Assembly: GCA_910579975.1 (NCBI GenBank)
Contig: CAJTWU010000003.1
Coordinates: 41,687-105,686, forward strand
Direction: 5' to 3'
Length of the DNA stretch: 64,000 nt
Source: an uncultured Vampirovibrio sp.
Lineage (GTDB): Bacteria; Cyanobacteriota; Vampirovibrionia; Gastranaerophilales; Gastranaerophilaceae
Under the pieces are notes generated by a model. The model was given only the letters and a program-made list of their open reading frames with translations, made no database searches and was not told the DNA's origin. Below are positions 24,242 through 33,286 of the stretch, one piece after another; within the stretch, counting starts at the first letter, position 1; every line of letters begins with the position of its first letter. Made by a program: the position numbers and the translations under genes.

Positions 24242-25543
24242 CTAATCTAGTATTCCGAACTTTGCTTTTTCACGTTTTGTTTCAACAGCCTTGAAACCTT
24301 CGCCAATTTCATCAGCTCTCAAGCCAAACCATTCAGGGTGTTTGAGTGAACCTGTGCCAAACACTAAATGCATAAAGTTCTTGGTAACTGTAATAGCTGT
24401 AAACATTGAAACAATAACACCAATTGCAAGAGTTAAAGCAAATCCTTTAACAATACTTGTTCCCCATGTATAAAGAATTACACATGTAATAATAGTTGTC
24501 ATATTTGAGTCAAAGATACTTGTAAATGCTCGGTCAAAACCTGAATTAATTGCTGTAAATAATGTTCTGCCGGCTTTTAATTCCTCTTTTGTTCTTTCAA
24601 AAATCAAAATATTAGCATCAACAGCCATACCGACAGAAAGAATAAAACCTGCAATACCAGCTAATGTTAAAGTTACAGGAATAGCCTTGAATAAAGCAAA
24701 CAATATTAAGCCGTATATTATCAAAGCAATATCAGCAATAATACCAGGAGCTCTGTAATAAGCTATCATAAATAACATAACAAATCCAAGACCAATTGCA
24801 CCCGCAATTTTTGATTTTGCAATACTATCTGCACCAAGAGTTGGTCCAACGGTATTTTCTTCAATAATTTTAGCCGGAACAGGCAAAGCACCTGCATTCA
24901 ACAAGTCAACCATTTTCTTAGCTTCATCATAGCTAAAACCATTGTCACCACCTGTTATTACAGCACTACCGCCAGTAATAGGCTCATTTACTCTAGGCGC
25001 TGATTGAAGTTCACCGTTAAAGAAAATTGCCATTGGCTTTCCAACCAATTCTTTAGTTAAATCAGCAAATTTTTTAGCACCTTCATTATTAAATTCCAAT
25101 CCGACAACCCATTGTCCGTTTTGCGAATTTGTTGTTAAATTAGCTTTTGCCAAGTCCTTACCTGTTAAACCTGAAGCTTCCCAATACTCAACATCAGAAG
25201 CTTGAACCGGTCTTTTAAATTCCAATTCAGCAGTTTCGCCTAAATATGCTTTTGCCTGTTCCAAGTCTGAAACATCAGGAATTTCTACAACAAGTCTTTT
25301 TTCGCCTGATCTCTGCACAACAGTCTCTGAAACACCTAGTTTGTTTACACGATTTTCAATTGCAAACTGCAAACTTGACATCATATCAGGTGTAACAATA
25401 CCATTTGTCGGAGCTGCTTCAAGAACTAATCTTGAACCTCCTACCAAATCAAGACCAAGTTTTGTCGGCTTAACACATATTGTTACGATAGACGCGATAA
25501 CAATAAGCACAATCGCCCAAAACATTATCAGTTTGTTTTTCAT
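24242..25543 (-). CDS. secD: Protein translocase subunit SecD
   Basis: 433 residues, a short SecD. LGLDLVGGSRLVLEA (first helix and D1 motif), periplasmic P1 domain with VVEIPDVSDLEQAKAYLG, VGPTLGADSIAKSKIAG, SVGMAVDANILIFERTKEEL and the final helices. AAGGAG precedes the ATG. Forms the secD-secF operon. Confidence 0.97.
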   Translation of the reverse strand: MKNKLIMFWAIVLIVIASIVTICVKPTKLGLDLVGGSRLVLEAAPTNGIVTPDMMSSLQFAIENRVNKLGVSETVVQRSGEKRLVVEIPDVSDLEQAKAYLGETAELEFKRPVQASDVEYWEASGLTGKDLAKANLTTNSQNGQWVVGLEFNNEGAKKFADLTKELVGKPMAIFFNGELQSAPRVNEPITGGSAVITGGDNGFSYDEAKKMVDLLNAGALPVPAKIIEENTVGPTLGADSIAKSKIAGAIGLGFVMLFMIAYYRAPGIIADIALIIYGLILFALFKAIPVTLTLAGIAGFILSVGMAVDANILIFERTKEELKAGRTLFTAINSGFDRAFTSIFDSNMTTIITCVILYTWGTSIVKGFALTLAIGVIVSMFTAITVTKNFMHLVFGTGSLKHPEWFGLRADEIGEGFKAVETKREKAKFGILD

Positions 25544-25603
25544 CTATATACTCCTTTTATAAAATTATATTTTAAATATTATTTATTATTCTTAGTCAAG
25601 TTA

Positions 25604-26482
25604 CTAGATAGAATCTAACGTAAAGAATAATTCTGTTTTTTCAGCCTTAGTCAACTCGACTAATGGACGACGAACATAATCCTCAATAATTCCTCTATAA
25701 GCTAGTGCAGCTTTTACAGGAACAGGGTTTGGTGCCATAAATAGTTTTTTGAAAATAGGATACAATTTCATGTGCATATTTTTCGCAGTCATAGCATCAC
25801 CTGTTTTAAAGTTTCTAATCATTGACTTAATCTCTTTGCCAAACAAGTGTGAAGCTACAGAAATTACACCATGAGCACCCAAAGAAAGCATTGGTAATGT
25901 TAAGCTGTCATCTCCTGAATATACAGCAAAGTCATTTGGACAAGAAGATTTTAATTCAGTAACCGCGTCCATATCACCGAAACTTTGTTTTACAGCAACA
26001 ATGTTTTCATATTTTCTAGCCAATGTTTTAACCGTTTCCACCGTCATATTAATACCTGTTCTTGAAGGTATGTTATAAAGAATTACCGGTATATCAACCG
26101 CTTCAGCAACAGCCGAAAAATGTTCAATCAAACCGCTTTGTGAAGGTTTATTATAATAAGGAACCACTGATAAAATAGCATCAGCTCCTTCTTTTTGAGC
26201 AGCTTTTGATACCTTAACAGCAGTTTCTGTTGAATTAGAACCGGCACCCATAATCACTTTTGCCTGATTTCTTACAGCTCTTTTTGCACTTGCTAAAATC
26301 TCAATTTCTTCTTCGAAAGTTAATGTAGGAGATTCACCTGTTGTTCCTGTAACAAGAACAGCATCAGAGCCGGTGTTCACAAGTTGATGTGCTAATGCTT
26401 CCACTTTTTCATAATCAACTTCTCTTTTTTCGTTAAAAGGTGTAACCATTGCAGTTATAACTTCACCAGCATCATATCTCAT
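25604..26482 (-). CDS. dapA: 4-hydroxy-tetrahydrodipicolinate synthase
   Basis: Condenses pyruvate with aspartate semialdehyde in lysine and diaminopimelate synthesis. 292 residues from ATG 26482 (GGAGGA seven bases upstream); the frame extends 13 codons further without a ribosome site. Catalytic features: VTGTTGESPTL, Tyr in VVPYYNKPSQ, YNIPSRTGINM and the Schiff-base Lys in IVAVKQSFGD. Confidence 0.96.
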   Translation of the reverse strand: MRYDAGEVITAMVTPFNEKREVDYEKVEALAHQLVNTGSDAVLVTGTTGESPTLTFEEEIEILASAKRAVRNQAKVIMGAGSNSTETAVKVSKAAQKEGADAILSVVPYYNKPSQSGLIEHFSAVAEAVDIPVILYNIPSRTGINMTVETVKTLARKYENIVAVKQSFGDMDAVTELKSSCPNDFAVYSGDDSLTLPMLSLGAHGVISVASHLFGKEIKSMIRNFKTGDAMTAKNMHMKLYPIFKKLFMAPNPVPVKAALAYRGIIEDYVRRPLVELTKAEKTELFFTLDSI

Positions 26483-26527
26483 ATTATATCTCCTCCGTTG
26501 TCTGTTTTTATAATACTTCAAACATAA

Positions 26528-27379
26528 TTAAATTACGATAAACTCATGTGCTTCAACTGTATCATTGCCTTTCTGAAACATTCCAAGCTGTGAAGTTCCA
26601 TATTTGTGTGATTTATTGAATTTATATCTGAATGCTGTATCAGACATCATACTTATCTTATTCTCAAATTTTAAATCAATTAAAGACTTGAGCTGTTCTT
26701 TTTCTTCAATCAAATTACCTGTACATATCTGTACACAAATAATATAATCCAGCGGTGCACTGGAATTCAGCAGTTTGAAAAACACATCCAAAACATTGTC
26801 TATCGAATTAAAATCACTAAATGAATACAGATATCCATTCTCATATTGAGTTGGAGCAATGCTTAATTTTTCCATTAAAAATTTATTCATTAGTTTATTT
26901 TGTTCTTCGTGATTTACATTGCATTCTAGATGAGCAAATTTTTTCTTAACAGAAGTAGATACAAATATTCTGTATTTTTTGATTGCAGTTTGTTCATCAG
27001 TTTGCTCTTTTTGCAAAGAATCATTAAATTTTCTTTCTTCAATTCTTTTTATAAGTTTATGTCCTTCATGAAAAGCTTCTTCCATAGCTTCTGTAGCAAT
27101 ATAAAGAAAATGAACTATATAATATAATGCAATCATTATAACAAGCGCCCACATATACTTATATTCAAATACAGCTTCAAAAAGCTTTAAAGAACCGTTT
27201 GAAATCATACTTCCAATACCAATAAAACAATCCAAAACCGGAGAAATAAATCCCATCCAGCCCCAATCAAGATTAGCAAGATTTTTTGTCCAATATAACA
27301 GGAGCATTAGCATACAAAAAACTAACACTATTTTCAAAAATTGTAATATATTTTTTAGAAAGCCAAAAATACTTGACAT
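26528..27379 (-). CDS. Conserved-looking membrane protein of unknown function
   Basis: 283 residues, unrecognised. Three likely membrane segments (~12-32, ~40-58, ~75-95), then a charged cytoplasmic helix (EAFHEGHKLIKRIEERKF) and a soluble alpha/beta domain (~130-283) with KYRIFVSTSVKKKFAHLECN and LDYIICVQICTGNLIEEKEQ. It is 1 base downstream of panC and 45 bases upstream of dapA on the same strand, so it is likely part of that operon. Confidence 0.75.
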   Translation of the reverse strand: MSSIFGFLKNILQFLKIVLVFCMLMLLLYWTKNLANLDWGWMGFISPVLDCFIGIGSMISNGSLKLFEAVFEYKYMWALVIMIALYYIVHFLYIATEAMEEAFHEGHKLIKRIEERKFNDSLQKEQTDEQTAIKKYRIFVSTSVKKKFAHLECNVNHEEQNKLMNKFLMEKLSIAPTQYENGYLYSFSDFNSIDNVLDVFFKLLNSSAPLDYIICVQICTGNLIEEKEQLKSLIDLKFENKISMMSDTAFRYKFNKSHKYGTSQLGMFQKGNDTVEAHEFIVI

Positions 27380-27380
27380 C

Positions 27381-28238
27381 TTACTCTCCCAAATATAAAT
27401 TATCTATTAACCTTACGCCTTCTACTCTGCAAGCAATAAGAGCAATCGAATCATTATTAGCCTTTTTTTCTTCTTCCAATGTATCACGATTAAGAATTTC
27501 AATATATTCTAACTCATGTTTATCACTCAAGATTGAATAAACCGTTTCTTTCAAAGCTGAAACATCTGTAATCCCTTTATTATAACAAGATTTAATGTTA
27601 TTAAGAATTTTGCTTAAAACAAGCGCCTCAATTTTACCTTGCTCCGTAAGATATTTGTTTCTTGAACTTAAAGCAAGCCCGGACTCTTCTCTAACAATCG
27701 GACATTGAATAACCTCAACAGGAATATTTAAATCCTTAACCATTTTCTTGATTACAATAACCTGTTGTGCATCTTTTTGTCCGAAGAATGCATAATCAGG
27801 CTGAACAATATTAAACAATTTCATTACAACGGTACAAACCCCGTCGAAATGACCAACACGTGATTTACCGCATAATTTATTTACATAGAAAAACGGAGGA
27901 CATACATAAGTTAAAGTATCATTTGATAAACGAACACCTTCACCATACATTTCTTTTGGTGTTGGAGCAAAAACTATATCTACACCTTCACTATCACAAA
28001 GTTTTGTATCAGCTTCCAATGTACGCGGATATTTATCAAAGTCTTCTGATGGTCCAAATTGAATAGGGTTAACAAAAACTGAAACCACAATTTTATCACA
28101 AGTTTCTTTTGCTTTTTTAATAAGACTTAAATGTCCTTCATGCAAAGCTCCCATCGTTGGAACAAGACCAACTTTTAATCCCTGTTTTTTCCAGTCATTA
28201 ACTTGAGTTCTAACATCTTCTATTTTATTTATTAACAT
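27381..28238 (-). CDS. panC: Pantothenate synthetase
   Basis: Joins pantoate and beta-alanine using ATP. 285 residues from ATG 28238; a frame extension of 21 codons into panB is not needed. Motifs: VPTMGALHEGHLSLI (HIGH-type), VFVNPIQFGPSEDFDKYPRT, FFGQKDAQQV, ALSSRNKYL. Overlaps the 3' end of panB by 14 bases; the two enzymes act in the same pathway. Confidence 0.97.
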   Translation of the reverse strand: MLINKIEDVRTQVNDWKKQGLKVGLVPTMGALHEGHLSLIKKAKETCDKIVVSVFVNPIQFGPSEDFDKYPRTLEADTKLCDSEGVDIVFAPTPKEMYGEGVRLSNDTLTYVCPPFFYVNKLCGKSRVGHFDGVCTVVMKLFNIVQPDYAFFGQKDAQQVIVIKKMVKDLNIPVEVIQCPIVREESGLALSSRNKYLTEQGKIEALVLSKILNNIKSCYNKGITDVSALKETVYSILSDKHELEYIEILNRDTLEEEKKANNDSIALIACRVEGVRLIDNLYLGE

Positions 28239-29049
28239 ATAATTTCTCTTTTTCTCCCTCGCCCAATTCAAAAGATTCTCTTTTTGATGGAAACTCACCA
28301 TCTTTAACTTCTTTAGAATATCTTCTTACACTTTCAAGGACTGTATCATGAATATTTGCAAATCTTTTTACAAACTTTGGTGCAAAATCAGTAAACTTAC
28401 CCATAATATCGTCTGTTACAACTATTTGCCCATCACAACCAGCTCCGGCACCAATTCCAATAGTAGGAATATCAAGCTTATTGGTAATATATTCTGCACT
28501 CTCCGCAGTCAATAGTTCCAACACAACTGCAAAAGCACCGGCTTCTTGAAGCTTTTTAGCAGATTCTAAAATTAGTTCTGTTGTTTCAGCTGTTTTAGCT
28601 TGAATTTTATATCCGCCAATAGTATTTAACAACTGAGGTGTTAAGCCTAAGTGCGCAAGAACAGGAATACCACACTCCACACAACGACGGGTTAATTCTA
28701 AAATATGCTCACTGCAACCTTCAAGTTTAACAGCATTAGCACCGGCCTTTATCATCTCTGAAGCATTTTTTAAACCTTGTTCTACAGACAAGTTATAACT
28801 CATAAAAGGCATATCACCAACGATAAAAGTCTTCTTAGCTCCTTTTGAAACTGCTCTAACAAAAATAAGCATCTCTTCAAGAGTAATATTATAAGTATTT
28901 TCATGTCCTAAAGCGACCATCGCAAGAGAATCACCCACCAAAATAGCATCAATTCCCGCCTCTTCTAATGTTTGAGCCGTGGAATAATCATACGCAGTTA
29001 ACATTGCTATTTTTTCGTTTGATTTTTTAAATACATTTATTGATTTCAT
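28225..29049 (-). CDS. panB: 3-methyl-2-oxobutanoate hydroxymethyltransferase
   Basis: First step of pantothenate synthesis: moves a hydroxymethyl group from 5,10-methylene-THF to ketoisovalerate. 274 residues. Motifs: MLTAYDYSTAQTLEEAGID, VGDSLAMVALGHENT, MPFMSY, GANAVKLEG, HLGLTPQ, IGIGAGAGCDGQIVV. Start codon overlaps the yvcK stop codon by four bases. Confidence 0.97.
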   Translation of the reverse strand: MKSINVFKKSNEKIAMLTAYDYSTAQTLEEAGIDAILVGDSLAMVALGHENTYNITLEEMLIFVRAVSKGAKKTFIVGDMPFMSYNLSVEQGLKNASEMIKAGANAVKLEGCSEHILELTRRCVECGIPVLAHLGLTPQLLNTIGGYKIQAKTAETTELILESAKKLQEAGAFAVVLELLTAESAEYITNKLDIPTIGIGAGAGCDGQIVVTDDIMGKFTDFAPKFVKRFANIHDTVLESVRRYSKEVKDGEFPSKRESFELGEGEKEKLYVNK

Positions 29050-30353
29050 TTTTTCAGTGACTTTCTATACCAATAATAAACGGCTCTTGCAACCCTATGA
29101 GAAGAATGTCTTACCAATCCTTCTTTATTTTCCTGAATAAGTTTTTGTGAAACAACTGTAACTCCTGTTGAAGCAAGGTTTTCCATATCCAGTCTAACAG
29201 GAATAGAACCACTCTTTGCATAACCTTCTGAAATATTATCAGGCAAAGAATCATTAACTAAAACCGCATCGATAATTTTTCTACCTTTAGCGTGATTTAG
29301 TAACGCATTTACATGGCTTGCAACTGAATAATTATCTGTTTCACCGGGCTGGGTCATAATATTACAAACATAAATTTTCTTTGCAGTAGAGGTCATAATG
29401 GCTTCCACAATACCTGAAACTAAAAGATTTGGAATAACGCTTGTATATAAACTTCCCGGTCCCAAAATAATTAAATCAGCATCTGCTATAGCTGTTAAAA
29501 CTTCAGGCAAAGCTCTGCAAACTTCAGGTTCAGTGAATAATCGTTTAATATTTTTATGAGCTTCTGGGATATTAGATTCACCTTTAACAATTGTACCGTC
29601 TTCAAATTCTGCAGCAAGCTTCATATCATCCAATGTTGCAGGAAGCACCACTCCTCTGATATTCAAAACATTAGATGATTCTTTCACAGCCTTAACCATA
29701 TTTCCTGTAATAGCACAAAGAGCTGTTAAAAAAAGGTTTCCAAAACTATGACCTTCTAAGCCTTCGCCATTTTTAAAACGATATTGAAAAAGTTCTGTTA
29801 TCAAGTTTTCATCATCAGCTAAAGCCGCAATACAGTTTCTAATATCACCTGGAGGAAGAATACCCATTTCTTCACGAAGTCTTCCTGAGCTTCCTCCATC
29901 ATCACCAACAGTTACAACCGCTGTAATGTTATTTGTATATTTTTTTATACCTTTAAGAAGCATAGACAGTCCTGTGCCACCGCCGATAGCCACAACTTTT
30001 GCTCCTTTATTAAGTTTACTTCTACGATAAAGTCGTTCTAAGAGAGAATTATTACCGCGTGAAGAATCCATATCCATCATAGAAAGAGTTGTTTTCTTCC
30101 AGCCTTTAAAGAATATTGTTGCACCTATCAAAATAAATACTGCTGCAAGAATGTTTGTAGGTAAAATAAATGCGGCCTTTTTAATGGCACCCATTATTTT
30201 ATAAATCATATGAGTATCAGCAATCAATAAAAAGCCTAAAACTATTAAAACAGAGCCTACAAATATTAAAAACAACCATCTTTTAACATTTAGCCCTGGT
30301 ATTAACCAACCTACATCTTTTGACACTTTAACATTATTCTTTATATCAAACAT
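29046..30353 (-). CDS. yvcK: YvcK/CofD-like protein (gluconeogenesis factor) with membrane anchor
   Basis: 435 residues. Two N-terminal membrane helices (~26-47 and ~75-95) precede the YvcK domain: VVAIGGGTGLSMLLKGIKKY (~115), VTVGDDGGSSGRLREEMG, LPPGDIRNCIAALA, LGPGSLYTSVIPNLLV and CNIMTQPGET. YvcK binds UDP-sugars and supports cell wall synthesis in Bacillus; the anchored form is typical of Cyanobacteria-type proteins. Translationally coupled to panB. Confidence 0.93.
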   Translation of the reverse strand: MFDIKNNVKVSKDVGWLIPGLNVKRWLFLIFVGSVLIVLGFLLIADTHMIYKIMGAIKKAAFILPTNILAAVFILIGATIFFKGWKKTTLSMMDMDSSRGNNSLLERLYRRSKLNKGAKVVAIGGGTGLSMLLKGIKKYTNNITAVVTVGDDGGSSGRLREEMGILPPGDIRNCIAALADDENLITELFQYRFKNGEGLEGHSFGNLFLTALCAITGNMVKAVKESSNVLNIRGVVLPATLDDMKLAAEFEDGTIVKGESNIPEAHKNIKRLFTEPEVCRALPEVLTAIADADLIILGPGSLYTSVIPNLLVSGIVEAIMTSTAKKIYVCNIMTQPGETDNYSVASHVNALLNHAKGRKIIDAVLVNDSLPDNISEGYAKSGSIPVRLDMENLASTGVTVVSQKLIQENKEGLVRHSSHRVARAVYYWYRKSLKK

Positions 30354-30355
30354 AA

Positions 30356-31150
30356 TTAATCCACCCAGCCGGAAACTTTCGCATTATTATAATTTACAGG
30401 AGTTGGTGAAATCACACCTCTAGCCTGTTTAATAAGATCTAATGAATTTTTATACTTATTAGAAAAATGAATTGTATCGACATCAGCAAAACTCATACCG
30501 CTTAAGTTATTACGGATTTGTGAAGTATGGATAAAATGCTGAAGTCTTTTAATTAATCCATAATTATCAGTATTGTCTTCTTTTGAATAATCAACAGTTA
30601 AATCAGGATTATACGTTTTTTCCAAAGATAATTCTTGTGCAACCTGAATACCTGTATAATCAGCAACTTTTGCTGTTATATCACCAACAGGAGCATAGTA
30701 TACAAGCCACTCAGAACATTTTTTAATCGCTTTTGCAATCGCACAAGAAAAAGTAAAATTTTCTCCGGCAATCTTATACATAGCACCATGAGGTCTAACG
30801 TGCTCAATACTTAGTCCGTAAGCTTTTGCATAAGACATTAAAGCACCTACCTGATAAACAACAATAGCCTCAATTTCGTCTTCTTTAAGTTCAACCGGCC
30901 TATATCCAAATCCTTGAATATCATTAAACCCAATATGAGCTCCAATAGAAACATTCTTTTCTTTAGCTTTTAAAAGAGCTTCTTTGATAGTCAATGGGTC
31001 GCCGGCATGAAACCCGCATGAAATATTAACAGAACTTACATAATCCAAAAGTTCAAACTCGTTATTGTTCTTATATACTCCGTAGGATTGCGCTAAATCG
31101 CAATTAAAATCAATATTTTTAATTGATTTTTTTTCTAAAACTTCTTGCAT
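30356..31150 (-). CDS. pxpA: 5-oxoprolinase subunit A (LamB/YcsF family)
   Basis: 264 residues, PxpA family. With PxpB and PxpC it opens 5-oxoproline to glutamate. Motifs: IDFNCDLAQSYGVYKNN (usual form DLNCDLGE.FG), SVNISCGFHAGDPLTIKEAL, IGAHIGFND, GFGYRPVEL and EHVRPHGAMYK. No PxpB or PxpC is visible nearby. Two bases separate it from yvcK. Confidence 0.93.
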   Translation of the reverse strand: MQEVLEKKSIKNIDFNCDLAQSYGVYKNNNEFELLDYVSSVNISCGFHAGDPLTIKEALLKAKEKNVSIGAHIGFNDIQGFGYRPVELKEDEIEAIVVYQVGALMSYAKAYGLSIEHVRPHGAMYKIAGENFTFSCAIAKAIKKCSEWLVYYAPVGDITAKVADYTGIQVAQELSLEKTYNPDLTVDYSKEDNTDNYGLIKRLQHFIHTSQIRNNLSGMSFADVDTIHFSNKYKNSLDLIKQARGVISPTPVNYNNAKVSGWVD

Positions 31151-31228
31151 TATTATCTCCCATTTGTAATAAAATTATACTACAAAAAAGTAATAACAAA
31201 TTATTTATTTAGAAGTTTTACAATCTAT

Positions 31229-32362
31229 ATGAAACTTAATTTTTCTAAGCCAAAAATTATAAATACAATTCAAGATTTCAACAAAGGCGGCAATCGTATT
31301 ATTATGAGAAAACCCGCTGGTTTTTCATCATCAGAAGCACCTTTTGGAACAAAAAGAGCAGAAGTGCTTTTGATTGAACACAATTTTGGAAACAACAAAA
31401 CAAATGTTAACCTATACTATGACTCGAATAACAGATTAATCGGACAAAAACGTGAAAATTATCAAGGAAATACTCTTATAGACTATATAGAATCTCGTTA
31501 TACTGTGAGAAAAAAGTCTAATTGGGATAAATACATAATTTCTTTAAGCGATGTTCAATCAATAACTTATAATCCAGATAAAACAATTAAATCAGCAGAA
31601 AGACACAAAGTTGATATAGTTCAAGAAAATGGAATTAAAAATCCTTATATAAATATAATGAAATATAATGCCTCAAGAACCCCTGAGAACAATTTTACCG
31701 AACAATTTTCAATAACAAATGAATATAATTCAATACGCACCAAATCCACCCGCAGCGAAAACGGAGACTTGCTTGAAATTATAACAAAGGCAAGTGAAAA
31801 CATTCCAAAAGAAGTAGCTAACGATGAATATATGGTTTTACGCGGAATGCCTGATGAAATTGCAATCAAATCATTATTTAGATTATTCGGGAAAAAAGAA
31901 AGATTAGAAAACCTTGATGACATAAGACTTTTTTACATAAAGGGAGATAACATTAATTATGCACAAGGAGTCGCTCTTGATAATAAAATTGGAATAGGAA
32001 CTTTACCCACCCTGGGTGAAAACATTAACACAACATCGCATGAATTAAGGCATTTCAGACAGCGAGAACTCAAAAACAAACTCAAAACCCAGCTTAGGAA
32101 TAAATTTTTTAACAAAAAAGAATTTAATCCAAGAGAATTTAAGCTTGCGCTTCATTTTCTCAAATGCAAGCTGCAGAAATGTCCATTTCCTGTTACAAGA
32201 ATTACAAGACGCTGGTATATGGCCTCCGGTCTGGAAAAAGATGCATTTCGTATTGGAGAACGCTTTGAAACAGATTTTCAACGTAGAACAAAAAAATTAA
32301 AAGAATTTTTCCCAATGGTAACAAGGCATAATATGGGATTAGAGCCTACGTTGCCCAATTAA
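31229..32362 (+). CDS. Unknown protein with an HExxH zinc-protease-like motif
   Basis: 377 residues from ATG 31229; the frame is open back to 31145 but without a ribosome site. No signal peptide. Beta-rich first 170 residues (VNLYYDSNNRLIGQKREN, then several strand-like repeats), then an alpha region with SHELRHFRQ: His271-Glu272-x-x-His275 fits the zincin motif HExxH. Basic C-terminal third (KLALHFLKCKLQKCPFPV). May be an effector or toxin-like protease; unproven. Its 3' end overlaps the convergent ung gene by 17 bases. Confidence 0.7.
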   Translation: MKLNFSKPKIINTIQDFNKGGNRIIMRKPAGFSSSEAPFGTKRAEVLLIEHNFGNNKTNVNLYYDSNNRLIGQKRENYQGNTLIDYIESRYTVRKKSNWDKYIISLSDVQSITYNPDKTIKSAERHKVDIVQENGIKNPYINIMKYNASRTPENNFTEQFSITNEYNSIRTKSTRSENGDLLEIITKASENIPKEVANDEYMVLRGMPDEIAIKSLFRLFGKKERLENLDDIRLFYIKGDNINYAQGVALDNKIGIGTLPTLGENINTTSHELRHFRQRELKNKLKTQLRNKFFNKKEFNPREFKLALHFLKCKLQKCPFPVTRITRRWYMASGLEKDAFRIGERFETDFQRRTKKLKEFFPMVTRHNMGLEPTLPN

Positions 32363-33002
32363 TAGCTTTTTCTTTTAAAATCTCATTGCACCTTACAAAA
32401 TGGTCACATTCCATAAATCCGCGATGCGCCGACAAAGGAGAAGGATGAGTTGTATCCATTACAGTTATACTATCTATGCCCTCAAAGCAAGCACCGACTT
32501 TTTGTGCATAAGAACCCCAGCGCATTACAATTAAGTTCCCGCGTTTTGCAAGAATAGAAAAAATATTCTCAACAACCGGCGCCCATAATTTTGTATGCTC
32601 TTTCAATAGTTTTGTGTCTTTACCCTCAAAAGTTAGAGCAGTGTTGAGCAAAAGCACGCCCTGTTTTTCCCAGTCAAGCAAAAGATTTGTAGAATGTTTG
32701 CAATCAGGAAAATCATTCTCTAGTTTTTTAAAGATATTTTTTAAAGATGCCGGCGTTTTTTTAGAAAGACTTGAAAACGCCAATCCATGAGCGTGTTCAG
32801 CACTTGGATATGGATCTTGCCCAATTATTAAAACTTTAACATTATCTAAAGATGTCAACTTAATCGCGTTCAAGACATTTTCTTGAGATGGTAATATTTC
32901 ACGGTCTTTACGTTTTTCTTCTATAACCGCCATAATATCTTTGATTAAATCAATATCTAAACCAGCCTCAATCCAGCTATTATCAATTCCAAATTTTTCC
33001 AT
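32346..33002 (-). CDS. ung: Uracil-DNA glycosylase
   Basis: Removes uracil from DNA. 218 residues. Motifs: VLIIGQDPYPSAEHAHGLAFS with the catalytic Asp, LLLNTALTFE, and HPSPLSAHRGFMECDHF. Family 1 Ung. Convergent with and overlapping the HExxH gene. Upstream lies the dif-like site 1, whose hairpin plus T run would stop leftward transcripts before ung. Confidence 0.96.
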   Translation of the reverse strand: MEKFGIDNSWIEAGLDIDLIKDIMAVIEEKRKDREILPSQENVLNAIKLTSLDNVKVLIIGQDPYPSAEHAHGLAFSSLSKKTPASLKNIFKKLENDFPDCKHSTNLLLDWEKQGVLLLNTALTFEGKDTKLLKEHTKLWAPVVENIFSILAKRGNLIVMRWGSYAQKVGACFEGIDSITVMDTTHPSPLSAHRGFMECDHFVRCNEILKEKAINWAT

Positions 33003-33024
33003 AAATTTATTTAATCACAAAAAA

Positions 33025-33053
33025 GCAACATAATATACATTGTGTTGCTTTTT
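33025..33053 (-). other. dif-like XerC/XerD site, copy 1
   Basis: On the minus strand the core reads CAATGTATATTATGTT; E. coli dif has TAATGTATATTATGTT, so 15 of 16 core bases agree, including the centre TGTATA and the start of the XerD arm TTATGTT. It is identical over 29 bases to copy 2 in inverted orientation. Arms AGCAACA / TGTTGCT also form a hairpin, which on the minus strand runs into six Ts. Confidence 0.7.
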
Positions 33054-33057
33054 ATTG

Positions 33058-33085
33058 TATACGGTTAGAATGGAGCAAAACTTTA
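33058..33085 (-). promoter_or_regulatory. Sigma-28-like promoter inside the dif-flanked segment
   Basis: Minus strand TAAAGTTT (33085-33078), 12 bases, ACCGTATA (33065-33058). Compared with the consensus the spacer is one base long and the -10 has ACCG. It points left, away from the small gene at 33287, toward the hairpin of dif-like copy 1. Confidence 0.5.
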
Positions 33086-33118
33086 GGATTAAAACAAAAA
33101 ATGTTACATTTATTTACA
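33076..33118. repeat. 43-base element shared with 11375-11417
   Basis: 35 of 43 positions match the element upstream of the 714-residue protein gene, including TAAAGTTTTG and the 10-base-spaced TGTAA direct repeats (minus strand TGTAAATAAATGTAACA). Confidence 0.6.
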
Positions 33119-33236
33119 AAATACACATTTACTCTATTTCAACCAATTTGAACCAATGAGTAATCTGTTCAAAAGGCGGATTTGTAGATGTACTAAAAAC
33201 TAGTAGTATTAAGAAATATCCGCCGTCCCTTGTTGA

Positions 33237-33265
33237 AAAAAGCAACACAATGTATATTATGTTGC
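33237..33265 (+). other. dif-like XerC/XerD site, copy 2
   Basis: Plus-strand copy identical over 29 bases to the complement of 33025-33053. Right flank is GAAATAG, without a T run, so a rightward transcript would read through into the gene at 33287. Confidence 0.7.
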
Positions 33266-33286
33266 GAAATAGAAAGGAATATTATT

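Larger units (their letters stand above)
33054..33236. other. Candidate invertible segment (183 bp)
   Basis: The segment between the two inverted dif-like sites. It holds the leftward sigma-28-like promoter, an inverted repeat TTTGAAC-N13-GTTCAAA (33147-33173), a stem GGCGGAT (33175-33181) / ATCCGCC (33218-33224), and a weak rightward TTGTAG-16-TAGTAT (33183-33210 region). No gene fits inside. Confidence 0.6.

Noticed and set aside
33025..33265. MITE or insertion sequence with 29-bp terminal repeats
   Set aside because: No target-site duplication and no second copy in the window; the dif-like core and asymmetric centre fit a recombination site better. Not fully excluded.
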